In this document: piece by piece, positions 1-8,300 of the stretch
Layout: each line of letters starts with the position of its first letter
How positions within the stretch are numbered: the first letter of the stretch is position 1
Assembly (NCBI GenBank): GCA_022376465.1
Contig: JACDTU010000043.1
Location: 1 to 10,207, forward strand
Length of the DNA: 10,207 bases
Reading direction: 5' to 3'
From: Cubamyces lactineus
Lineage: Eukaryota > Basidiomycota > Agaricomycetes > Polyporales > Polyporaceae
Position numbers and translations under genes: made by a program
Notes under the pieces: generated by a model
What the model was told of the DNA's origin: nothing
The model's database searches: none
Seen by the model: the letters and a program-made list of their open reading frames with translations, nothing else

Positions 1-1183
1 GGATGACTTCGCCGCGAAGAGACATCCCACCGTATTTGCAGCCTTTGCGGTTGCGAGAGCAGCTAGCGCAGCGGTATCCACGGCCGTACGGTGTGCAGTC
101 CCTGTTGGGGGGGCACGTATCGCACTAGAATGAGAGTAGAAACGTAAGTACGATAGCTCAACGTGGAGAGGAAGGACGACGTACGCGGACGGTGAGTTCA
201 GTGAACTCGATCAGACGCTGGAACTTCGACTCGACGACCGCGCCGCGAGAGGCTGACTGGGGCGCTGGGAGGGGACTGGGTTGCATTGCGCGGGTAGGGG
301 TTTGGGGACCTTGAGGCGGACGTCTGCGGGGAGTGGATGGAGCCCCGGAGGGAGGGTCTTGCTGATCGGCTCGAGGAACAGACGGGTGGCCTCGACGAGC
401 GACGGAGGCAGAGGACGAAGCCTGTCCGCGAGACGGGCGAGAGGAGGTGCGAGGCGTGCTGGGCGCATTACCCACGACCGCCGGCCCGGACTGAGCAGCC
501 ACGTTCCTCGGAGGACTGTGCGGGGCGCGTAGCGGGCGGATTTGGCGGGTACGGTACGCCTCGTCATCTACACGAAGGCAAACAAACGTCAGCGTGTGGA
601 TGAAAGACCAAGAAGCCGGCTTACATCGGATGACAGCGGCATCGTAGCTGTGCTCCGCCCGTGTGAGACTCTCCTCAGCGTTCCGGAGGGTCGCGTTGAG
701 GGCGAGGAAGTCTTCGATGCGATCCCGGACGTTCGGATTCGGCGTGGCTCTGGTAATGTCGCGGACGGCGTCCTTGTAGAACTTGACGGAGTTGGTGGCC
801 TGCTCCACGAGTGCCTGAGCCGCTTTCACGTCCCATCTACGCGAACGAATCGCGTAGGTAGACATGAAGCTCTCGGCGACATCTCGCGTGCACTCAGCCT
901 CGATGCGCGCGAAGAGATGTTCTTCAAACTCCTCGTCGTGGCTGGAGGTGATACGGACATCGCGCTGAAGGAGGAGAGGTGAGCTAAGAGGGGTAGGAAG
1001 GTAGCACTGAAGAGCGCGCACCATGAGCCTCTTGAATTTGAGGTACCAGTCCGCCATCTCCGGTTGGGGCCGTCGTCCGAGGGCTTTAGCGAATGCGAGG
1101 AGACTCCGGAAGTCTTCGTCGTCCTCCGACGTTGAAGCGGATCGCATGCGTGAGTCGGGTGGATCGGCGCCGGCGAGAGACAT
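1..1183 (-). CDS. Gene 1: Zn2Cys6-like cysteine-cluster protein, paralogue of gene 2 (3' partial)
   Basis: Uncharacterised protein; 336 residues are in the window and the gene continues past the left edge. Exons: 1022-1183, 625-964, 185-567, 1-124. Introns: 965-1021 (57 bases, GTGCGC donor), 568-624 (57, GTAAGC donor, CTGAC branch-like site), 125-184 (60, GTACGT donor, CTAG acceptor). The first two introns have no in-frame stop and keep frame; they are recognised by splice signals and by matching intron positions and phases in gene 2. The ATG at 1181-1183 is preferred over a longer reading from 1360 because it gives an N-terminus like gene 2 (MS start, then a D-E rich stretch) and follows a pyrimidine-rich leader. 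Residues 1-20 are Ser/Asp rich. A helical region (about 25-190) has an ADWYLKF motif and a YAIRSRRWDV motif, both conserved in gene 2. A Pro/Ser/Arg-rich linker (about 195-280) leads to a cysteine cluster at residues 296-324. Zinc binding is inferred from cysteine spacing. Function unknown. Confidence 0.78.
38..124 (-). other. Cysteine cluster of gene 1, CX2CX5CX8CX2CX6C
   Basis: The fourth exon opens exactly on the first cysteine of a six-cysteine cluster (residues 296, 299, 305, 314, 317, 324), followed by KYGG. The order and spacing resemble a fungal Zn(II)2Cys6 cluster, with one residue fewer in the first loop than gene 2. The first loop (PPNRD) lacks the run of Lys/Arg that contacts DNA in typical members. 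Zinc binding is inferred; DNA binding is doubtful. Confidence 0.72.
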
Positions 1184-1380
1184 AGCGAGGAAGACGGTGA
1201 GAGGCAAGCGAAAGCGCGTGGACGCGTAAGCCTGACGGATTTGGCAGAAAGGCGTGCAGGGTCGGAGCTGTGCGGTACGGTGGGCGGGACACCCGATATA
1301 GGCGGTTGGTCGGTATTGAGCGTGTTTGGGTTCCCGAGCCATGTCCCGAAAAGGCGACAACAGTGCGGAAGCGGGCGGGC
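1184..1380 (-). promoter_or_regulatory. Proximal upstream region of gene 1 with TATA-like element
   Basis: On the minus strand a CCTATATCGG element (1293-1302) lies about 110-120 bases upstream of the chosen ATG, a plausible distance for a fungal TATA-like element with a 5' leader. The last 45 bases before the ATG are pyrimidine-rich, as in many fungal leaders. The weak sequence CCGAAAAGGCGACAACAG near 1347-1364 looks like a degenerate copy of the upstream 28-base repeats. No transcript evidence is available here. Confidence 0.4.
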
Positions 1381-1387
1381 TGAGTCA
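1381..1387 (-). promoter_or_regulatory. TGAGTCA/TGACTCA site (AP-1/Gcn4-type bZIP motif)
   Basis: An exact TGAGTCA heptamer (TGACTCA on the coding strand of gene 1), about 200 bases upstream of its ATG and directly beside four repeats that carry GACGTCA. Gcn4/AP-1 class bZIP proteins bind TGASTCA; binding here is inferred. A 7-mer alone would be weak, but its position beside the repeat block makes it more credible. Confidence 0.4.
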
Positions 1388-1391
1388 ACCG

Positions 1392-1505
1392 CCCAAAACG
1401 GAAAGGCCGACGTCAGTGCTCCCAAAACGGATAGCCCGACGTCATTGGCCCAAAATGGACACACAGATGTCAATGTACCAAAACGGACAAAGCGACGTCA
1501 TTTCT
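1392..1505 (-). repeat. Four tandem 28-29 base repeats, each with a CRE/ATF-like site
   Basis: Four imperfect units begin with CCAAAACGG-like sequence (adenine runs starting at 1395, 1424, 1452 and 1480, so steps of 29, 28 and 28). Each carries GACGTCA or a one-base variant at 1409-1415, 1438-1444, 1466-1472 (GATGTCA) and 1494-1500. Read toward gene 1 these are TGACGTC, the core of the ATF/CREB bZIP site. The block lies about 210-320 bases upstream of the gene 1 ATG. Unit ends drift while the A-run and the GACGTCA core are kept, which fits selection on the sites, though recent duplication alone could also explain it. Confidence 0.62.
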
Positions 1506-1507
1506 GA

Positions 1508-1652
1508 GAATCAGGTACATGCGTAGCTCAGGCACAGAGCACCAGGGCTGCGTATGTTCATCCAGCCATTGCGCAAATACTTCGAAGAATAAAATAGCAT
1601 TGGATAACATATGGATATGGGACGCAGACAATGTATAATATTCCGCGGAAGT
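1508..1652. other. Non-coding stretch between the bZIP repeats and the minisatellite
   Basis: About 145 bases, more AT-rich than their surroundings, with no credible gene. An AATAAA lies on the plus strand at 1588-1593, but no plus-strand gene is seen to use it. A perfect 10-base palindrome, TTCCGCGGAA, lies at 1641-1650, just outside the minisatellite border. Confidence 0.5.
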
Positions 1653-1674
1653 GGGATGCTTAACGAGGCATCCC
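1653..1674. repeat. Perfect 7-bp hairpin at the left border of array 1
   Basis: GGGATGC (1653-1659) and GCATCCC (1668-1674) are perfect inverted repeats around an 8-base loop. The right arm runs into the first CTCGCGG of the minisatellite, so the hairpin marks the array edge. Whether it is part of the element or of the flanking DNA is not known. Confidence 0.55.
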
Positions 1675-1678
1675 TCGC

Positions 1679-2217
1679 GGTGTAGCAGGTAGGTGGTAGC
1701 CCGCGCGACACCTTCTTCGCGGTGTAGCAGGTAGGTGGTAGCCCGCGCGACAGGTCACCTCCCTCGCGGTGTAGCAGGTAGGTGGTAGCCCGCGCGACAG
1801 GTCACCTCCCTCGCGGTGTAGCAGGTAGGTGGTAGCCCGCGCGACACCTTCTTCGCGGTGTAGCAGGTAGGTGGTAGCCCGCACGACAGGTCACCTCCCT
1901 CGCGGTGTAGCAGGTAGGTGGTAGCCCGCGCGACACCTTCTTCGCGGTGTAGCAGGTAGGTGGTAGCCCGCGCGACAGGTCACCTCCCTCGCGGTGTATC
2001 AGGTAGGTGGTAGCCCGCGCGACAGGTCACCTCCCTCGCGGTCTAGCAGGTAGGTAGTAGACCGCGCGACAGGTCACCTCCCTCGCGGTCTAGCAGGTAG
2101 GTGGTAGCCCGCGCGACACCTTCTTCGCGGTGTAGCAGGTAGGTGGTAGCCCGCACGACAGGTCACCTCCCTCGCGGTGTAGCAGGTAGGTGGTAGCCCG
2201 CGCGACACCTCCTTTGA
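1679..2217. repeat. Array 1: 12-unit minisatellite of hairpin-forming repeats
   Basis: Units start at GGTGTAGCAG and come in two lengths that differ only in the tail: 42 bases (tail CACCTTCTTCGC, type A) and 47 bases (tail CAGGTCACCTCCCTCGC, type B). Starts: 1679 A, 1721 B, 1768 B, 1815 A, 1857 B, 1904 A, 1946 B, 1993 B, 2040 B, 2087 A, 2129 B, 2176 degenerate A. Units 5 and 11 share a GCACGACA variant and both follow an A unit, so a multi-unit block was probably duplicated. Each unit has GCGG and CCGC arms about 20 bases apart. The near identity of units points to recent expansion. The array lies between the 3' end of gene 2 and the promoter block of gene 1. The open frames that run through it translate a repeat and are not genes. 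Confidence 0.92.
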
Positions 2218-2247
2218 GGTAGTAGTTATTTCGTGTTAGTTCCTAAC
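2207..2247. repeat. Two small inverted repeats at the right border of array 1
   Basis: ACCTC-CTTT-GAGGT (2207-2220) closes the last unit, and GTTAG-TTC-CTAAC (2235-2247) follows. Both are perfect 5-bp stems. Alone they could be chance; they are recorded because the left border also carries a hairpin. Confidence 0.35.
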
Positions 2248-2533
2248 ATCCAACAAACAATGGCATTGCGCTGGCACGGATACGTGTATTTCCATGTCCA
2301 TACGTGATGGTGACAATGAAACGGGCATTCGCGTAGTAGAAGTACACAAGAAATAGGGTGGAGAGACACGCGGGGAGAGTGGAGAGGTACAAACGTCAAT
2401 GTCCGTTGATAGAAAACATATACACGGCGCCTGCCGGTACGCTTCAAGAAACGCCTACTTTATCGTACATATCCACACACCGAACGAACACGCGCGGCGA
2501 CATAGCGAATCAAATGGGGGACACAGCGACTTA
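2218..2533. other. 3' flank of gene 2, no gene seen
   Basis: About 315 bases of lower GC content downstream of the gene 2 stop codon. It should contain the 3' untranslated region of gene 2. A GATAAA-like element on the minus strand (2459-2464), about 70 bases after the stop, is a weak candidate polyadenylation signal. No conserved ORF or RNA gene is recognised. Confidence 0.45.
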
Positions 2534-4865
2534 CTACTTGCCCGACGACTTCCGCCCCATTATCTTGTCTCGCAAATTGACGAACGGCGTGAGGATAGGG
2601 GGCCGCTGGGGATCGTCGCGCTGACGCGCGTCCTCCTCGAGTGCGTCGATCTCTGCGCTGAGGTTCGCCATCTGCGCATTGAGTCCGTCCCTCTCCCCCC
2701 ACAGCTGTCGGTAAGCCTCGCTGGCGGAGTCCATGTTGCACAGCCTGCGCGTCATGTCGTGCATTTGCGCAGAGAGCATCTGCTCTCGCGCGCGCAGAAT
2801 CTCCAAGCGGTCTTGCCCTCCACGCGACTCCAACGCCTGTTGGTGCGAAGGGCCGGCGGACGGCTGGCGCTGCGAAGGGCCGGCGGACGGCTGGCGCGGC
2901 GAAGGGCCGGCGGACGGCTGGCGCGGCGATGACCCAGGGTAACCCGGCGGCGGCATGTTCAACGGGGACGGGGGCCCATATGCGACGCCCTGCGGCAGCT
3001 GCAGAGGCGAGAGGGCGGCGTAGGGGGGTTGCGCGACCATAGCAGGCGAGCGGAAGGTATACTGAGGGGACTGACCGCCGCGCGGCGCATTTGCAGCGAC
3101 GCCCACACCGCTCGACATGGTACCAGAGCTAGCGCGGCCGGTCGCGGAGGCTGGAGCGCGCGGGGAGAGGGCGGTCGGCGAACGGTGGGAACGTTGCGAA
3201 TGCAGAGAGTGGGGCGAGGACATTCCGCCACGGGCATGAGGCGAGATAGAGGGGGAATGGTGGGAGTGGGAGGCCTCATAGTCCGCCTCCCATTGAGCGC
3301 GGTGCGGGTCGTCGTTTTCCACTTCGGCGGCGTCGTCGGAGGCGTAATCGTCGTTGTCGACGTCCATCGGGGCGTCATCGCCCATGGCTTCGATCGCGGC
3401 ACGCGCCTCCCTCGGCCACGCCGTCACAGCGCCCCCCACCTTGTAGCAATCCTCGCGTCTTGCCAGCTCCATGAGGTCGTCGGGCCTCAGGATGGTGTAG
3501 TGATGCGCGTCGAGGTACGATTGAGCTTCTTCAACGAGTTGGTAGATGTATTGCCATTCATGTTGTGTGCGCCTGCGTGATACGACGACGAGTGCCCTCC
3601 CATTGTGCTGCGCAACGACCTCTTTGCCGACTTGTATGAAACGGAGTACAGATCAGCGTCGTTCAGAAAGCGGAAGACGAAGACGGCGGGGACGGACTCA
3701 CCGGTAATCGTCCCGCGGAGCGTTAACCCTCCCCACTTGCAGGCTTGTTTCCCCCCTGAGCAGGACGGGCAGCGGTACCCCTCTCCGTACGGCGCGCACT
3801 GGACATTCTGGTGTGCGCATCGATCGCACTAGACGACGTCGACGTGGCCGGGACGTAGTCAGAGCAAGGGACATGCACGCATCTGAGATGCGGACTCACC
3901 GCATGAACGTCATCAAACTCCAACAGGCGGGGCTCCTTGGACTCCATGCGGGGACCGCGTCGGGCCCTCGGCGTGTCGACCTGAGACGTAGACTGCCTGG
4001 ACGCACGACGGGCGGACGTAGGGGTGCGGTCGACTTGCATCTCGTTGTCCGCTCGACCACCCCGCGGCGGCGTGCGCGGGATATTCGGAACAGGCGCGTT
4101 CCCCGGCGGGATGGCGTAGGTGGGGACGAATCGCAACGTGTTCGCAGGCCAGCCTGGAAGGCGATAGGTTATTTTCACCTCCTGTACTGCATGTGCGGCC
4201 GATGTGAGCTGGCGCGAGTGTAAGCCAATCAAAGGATGACGACGGGACGTACGTTGCGCATAGGCTTCGTCACTAAGACGGCGAGCCGCAGCCAGCTCGT
4301 TCAACGCTGCGTTGACGAGGTCTTGAAGGTGATTTTCAAGGGTTCGATCGACGTTGGTCCTGTCGGAGGTCAGGCGTCGGAGGTTCTTCTGGTGGTACGC
4401 AAGCGTTCTCTTCGCGCGTCGGATCCCATTCATGCATATGTCCAAGTCCCATTCGCGAGACTTGAGGGCATAGAGTCGCATGTATCGCCAAGGTGCTTCA
4501 CGGTTGCGGTCTTCCACGAGGACCGGCCACATAAATTCGACAAAAATGCGGTCGTCGTACCGCGTAGCGGGGAAGCCGTTCTGCGAACGCGTTAGCGAAC
4601 ATATGGGACCGATTGCGCTACGTACCAGGTAGGTTTCGAGCTTAACATACCAATCTAAAATCAAGCTTGGATCCAGGCGGTTCCCGAATTTGACCGTGAC
4701 GGCGAATGCTTCCGCGTACGATCTGAAGGTTACGAACTCCGGGTCGTCGCCCGACCCGAGAGACGACACGTTAGCGGGTGAAAAGACATGCAGCGGATTC
4801 GAAGAATTGGCCGAGCTAGAGGAGCCGCCAGAGCGAGGGGAGCGCGGTGATCCAGAGGCGGACAT
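2534..4865 (-). CDS. Gene 2: Zn2Cys6-like cysteine-cluster protein with C-terminal coiled coil
   Basis: Uncharacterised protein of 692 residues, complete in the window. Exons: 4626-4865, 4253-4580, 3900-4186, 3702-3828, 2534-3630. Introns: 4581-4625 (45 bases, GTACGT donor, GCTAAC branch, CAG), 4187-4252 (66, GTACGT), 3829-3899 (71, GTGAGT, CTGAC branch), 3631-3701 (71, GTGAGT, AAG acceptor). The first two keep frame and lack stops. Phases are 0, 1, 0, 1; the first three match gene 1. Layout: Ser-rich N-terminus (1-45); helical region (about 45-220) with DWYVKL and YALKSREWDL motifs shared with gene 1; basic Pro/Arg/Thr-rich linker (about 225-270); cysteine cluster (286-315); a compact segment (about 329-400) with EWQYIYQLVEEA; an acidic stretch (about 411-436); a long Ser/Pro-rich, probably disordered region with three 9-residue repeats; a predicted coiled coil (about 600-664); and a basic tail. 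It could be a nuclear or scaffold protein, but no function is shown. Confidence 0.82.
2845..2925 (-). repeat. Three 27-bp coding repeats in gene 2 (PRQPSAGPS type)
   Basis: Three nearly identical 27-base units, starting at 2845, 2872 and 2899, encode (P/Q)RQPSAGPS in tandem. Being a multiple of three, copy number can change without breaking the frame. They lie in the Pro/Ser-rich region just before the coiled coil, so they probably lengthen a flexible linker. Confidence 0.9.
3739..3828 (-). other. Cysteine cluster of gene 2, CX2CX6CX8CX2CX6C
   Basis: Residues 286, 289, 296, 305, 308 and 315 are cysteines, followed by KWGG. The spacing falls within the fungal Zn(II)2Cys6 signature (CX2CX6CX5-12CX2CX6-8C). 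The first loop reads AHQNVQ, with none of the Lys/Arg residues that recognise DNA in Gal4-type proteins, and the cluster is central, not N-terminal. Intron 3829-3899 ends immediately before the first cysteine codon, so the cluster sits on its own 127-base exon. Zinc binding is likely by spacing; a DNA-binding role is uncertain. Confidence 0.78.
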
Positions 4866-4905
4866 AGAGGAGTGGAGGGAGGGAGCAGAGAGAGAGAGAG
4901 GGCGC
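4866..4905 (-). promoter_or_regulatory. CT-rich leader directly upstream of gene 2
   Basis: On the coding strand, a pyrimidine tract that includes a CTCTCTCTCTCTC run fills the 40 bases before the ATG. CT-rich stretches near start sites are common in fungal genes without a clear TATA box. No TATA-like element is seen within 200 bases of this ATG. Confidence 0.4.
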
Positions 4906-5395
4906 GTGAGCGAATCTTGTGCTGTAGACCTTTTAGCAAACGCGGGTCAAACCTTGTACGAAGCACGCGGACGCGAACGTTTGGTAAGTGCGCACACCGA
5001 GGCATGGCCGCGACCGGTTATGGGCCCTGTGAGCACCAACGGCGACGATCGCGTGCAGGGCCGTATGCGGTCTACCACCTTCCTGGTGGACCGCGCGTCG
5101 GCTTCTCCGGCGTATTGACATCGAAGGCGCGGTTGAGGGTTCGAGCGGTAGTCTATCGGACGAGCCTATCGGTCAAGCGTGGTTATCGCGGCGCAGGCGC
5201 GCGCGTGATATACCGCACCATAGGCATCCGCATTCCATACTCAGCACGATGTACACTTCTACCCAAGTGGCCGCGACGCAAAGGCAGACGGTTTTCTCAA
5301 TAGAAATGCTATTATAATGACGCTGTACTATAATATCTCTGCGCGCAATGGCTACTAGTGTATGTACATGTCTACTAGAAACCCAAACTCAGATC
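4906..5395. other. Intergenic region between gene 3 and gene 2
   Basis: About 490 bases that must hold the 3' end of gene 3 and the promoter of gene 2. The part next to gene 3 (about 5290-5390) is AT-rich, with ATTATAAT-type sequence fitting a 3' untranslated or polyadenylation region. The middle holds a solo hairpin repeat. The open frames here on both strands show no coherent protein and are treated as chance. Confidence 0.5.
5067..5094. repeat. Solo hairpin copy of the dispersed repeat family
   Basis: GCGGTC (5067-5072) pairs with GACCGC (5089-5094), and inside it CACC pairs with GGTG around a TTCCT loop, giving a 10-bp stem with a 3-base bulge. Its order GCGGTCTA-CCACC-GGTGG-ACCGCGCG parallels the units of both arrays (GCGGTGTAGCA, GGTGG, CCGCG), and its left arm equals the variant left arm of array 1 units 9 and 10. 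It lies about 200 bases upstream of the gene 2 ATG. Common descent with the arrays is inferred. Confidence 0.6.
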
Positions 5396-8300
5396 TCAGA
5401 CCATGCGACGACGCTTTTGTTCACGCAATAAGTCGGAGAGGTCCTCGACTTCATCGTCATCGCGGAGACGACGTTGCCCTGCAGACGAGGAAGAGGAGGA
5501 TGAAGCGGAAGAGGAAGTGGAAGTGACTCTGCGAGGAGGAGGCCGGATGTCAGGGAAGTGACCCTGATCGACGAACCGGCTAGCCACAGCAGCCCCAAAG
5601 ATCATGTTCACAAGACCAAATGGGTTCTTGCGAAGGAGTTGACGGACTTGCTTTCCCCAGTCGCGCAGCTCCAGGTCGCTCAAGACGGAGAACCCAGAGC
5701 CGTATGTGGGGCGACCGAGAATGCCATCGGATTTTGGATAGGCGATCCCCATGCGAATAAGGTTGATTGGAGAAAGGCACTTGTTTCCTGCGCAGGGGAG
5801 TGAGTGACCGCTTGGGGCGCAGGAGGCGTATGTGACCGAAACTCACCATGCTTGTTAGTCCAAGCGGTGCCGATCGACTTGCGAGTGAGAAGCTGGCGTC
5901 GCAGCGGAGAGTCGCTGTGCATCCAGCAGAGAAAGACGATAGCAGCTTGTGTAAAGTATATGCTCTCTGCATGAACGCCGCCGTTGTGCTTCTCTTCCCA
6001 TGGCAACGTGCGCACGTACGTGATGCCGGCTTGGTGGTTAGCCAGGTTCACGTCCTTGATGCCCATCTTGAAGGCTTCGCCTTGCTGTGGCCAGGAGACA
6101 TTGGGAATGACTTTCGAGATGAGGAAGGCAAGATGGAGAGCGAGATCGCAACGCCAATCGCTGAGGTTGGTCTCGAATTGCTCTTTGGCCCAGGAGTAGT
6201 TCGTGACGACCATGTCCGGGGTGCTGGTGCTCTCTGAAAGGGCCAAGGAATAGGACCAGCTGCTAGGGAGCTCCGCCTGGTCGAGGAACTTGTGGTATGA
6301 GCTGATGGTCGTCGTTACGGTCGTCCAAACGGTTCCCGGATTCTCCTCGGCCATCGCGCGCGCGACCTCGGCCAGCTGCCTTTCATCGCGTTGACGGGAG
6401 GTGAGGAGGGTGGCCTGCACCGCCTGCGACTGACGTGGCAAGGGTCCCATGTTCGTCCAAGCGCGAATCGACGGCTCCGTCGACATGCGCCCGTTTTGCA
6501 GACGTACCGCGTCAGGAACGAGGCCGATGCGCATTTCGTTGGTGATGAAGTTGAACGCCTCTTTGATGGCGGCGAGCGCCTCATCGTCCGAAGGCTCGTA
6601 GTCGAGGTCGGGCGTGGCAAGGTCACGACGAACAACGTTGCGACCTTCCTCGACAGCAGCGCGAAGGACGGGCCAAAACTGACCCTTGTTCCAGACAGGT
6701 GGCCGGACGGTCGCGCGCGAGGTGGAGGTGGCGACGGACATGAGGTGGTTGACAAAGTCCGCTCTGCTCCATTGACCTCGGGAGGACTTGGGGAGCCCAT
6801 GCGCGGCGTGGGCGCTGTTGGCGCACACGATGTTGCTGAGCAAAATGAATGTGGCGCCTTCGTCGGTGGAATCGAGGGGGAACTCCTGGCGCGCCCAGCT
6901 CTTCAGTGCCTGGCTGCGTCTTCGAGCATCGACGTACTCTTCGCTGTCACCCGCGCGAAGGATAGGTTGTATCTCGTTGCCGACTTGCTCTGCAACGAGG
7001 GAGACGGTGTCCTCTGTGAACGAACGCAAGGCGATCTGAGCCAAGAGGCGGAGCTTCTTGCCCATGGGGGAGGCGTCTTCCCAGAGCGGCTTCTCGCCGC
7101 GCCGCGCCCTCATCGCATTCGAACGGTCCAAGCGAGCAAGACGGCTCTGCATGTAGAAGACGGTCTCGTACGCCTATTGCGATTTTCAGAGTGAGCGGAG
7201 GCACGTCAAGGAAGGAAGACATGCGGACGCTCACCAGATAATGAGGCAAGCCGTATGTGATGACTTGGGCGCACTTGGAGGCGGTGAGCGGACGCTCGGT
7301 GGCGGGATGAACCGGCCAACGTTGAAGGGTGATGGCGAGAGGGTAACGGCGGTCGGTGTTCCAGGTCAGGCCAGGCCAGAGGAAGGGGAAGCCTTGATCG
7401 ACGATGCCTCGACCGGCCCAAATCTCACGCATGAGGCGAGTGGGGAGGACTTGGGCGTTGCCGGTGTAGGCAAAGTTGAGGAGACGTTCCAAGCAGGCGA
7501 GGAACTCGATGTAGTGTGGCTTTGGCTTGTGATCGTTTGGGTGGACTCCGCGGCGCGAAAGAGGGACTGGGCCGAAAAAGGGATTGACGTATCGCTTCCA
7601 TGTCGCTGTGAGGAGGGAGGTGACCGGGTACGCAGCCCAGCTGTAGACCTCAGGGAATACCTGCATGGCAAGGGAACGAGAGTGAGAAAGCATTGGCGCA
7701 ACGAGCAACGAGCGACGAGCACGCGGGGGCAAAGGGCACTTACACCGTAAGGGAATAGCACGGAGGTATCTCGGAGAGCGTTGACGATCTGCGGACGAGT
7801 GCAGAGCTGGGCGTATGGGAGGATGAAGTCGTGGTAGAACAGGTATCCGTCGCGGACGTCGTCGCGAACGTGATTGAAGTCGATGAGGAGGTTGTTCTCG
7901 AAGCGGAGGGAGTTGTACATGCCGGTGTCGCGTTCCAACTGTGCGGTGACGTGTTCGTGGGGGAGGGCGTAACATAGCTTGTTCCACAGAGTCTTGCCGG
8001 TGGCCTTGCCCTTCTCCGTCGTACTCCACGATCCTGCTGCAGCGCCAGTCAGCATTCCCTGCTGGACGACGTGGAAGCGGCTGCGGTCTCTCATGGCGTG
8101 GGCGGAGGTGTTGTAGCACTGAGAGCCGAGAGCGACTACGGCGTGACCTGCGGCGTCGGGGCGGGTGAGGGAGGACGACAGGGTGCGGATGTGGGGGAGC
8201 ATGGTGTGTATGACGCCGGTAGACTGCCACTGGCCGATGGTCTTGCTGAAGAAGTGGGGATATAAGGTGTACTTTGTGTCGCGGACGTCTCTGCGCTCGC

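Noticed and set aside
1660..1884. Minus-strand open frame with repeated ATTYLLHRE peptides
   Set aside because: It is a translation of the minisatellite. The 42- and 47-base units are not a consistent coding period, and no start context or splice structure supports it.
1679..2217. CRISPR-like repeat-spacer array
   Set aside because: The tails are only two sequences repeated many times, not unique spacers. There are no cas genes and the genome is eukaryotic.
2399..2932. Plus-strand open frame with Arg/Gly-rich repeats
   Set aside because: It is the complement of the coiled-coil and PRQPSAGPS-coding part of gene 2; its repeats mirror the 27-base coding repeat.
4872..5303. Plus-strand open frames in the gene 3 to gene 2 gap
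   Set aside because: They are Arg/Gly-rich with no domain or splice support, and they overlap the expected 3' end of gene 3 and promoter of gene 2.
6391..7194. Long plus-strand open frame
   Set aside because: It is antisense to a gene 3 exon whose minus-strand frame joins neighbouring exons in phase. GC-rich coding DNA often leaves long antisense frames.
7746..8230. Upstream part of a minus-strand frame as an alternative exon of gene 3
   Set aside because: It is His/Arg/Pro-rich low-complexity sequence overlapping the better exon 7744-9034; only its downstream part (7235-7660) joins as a real exon.
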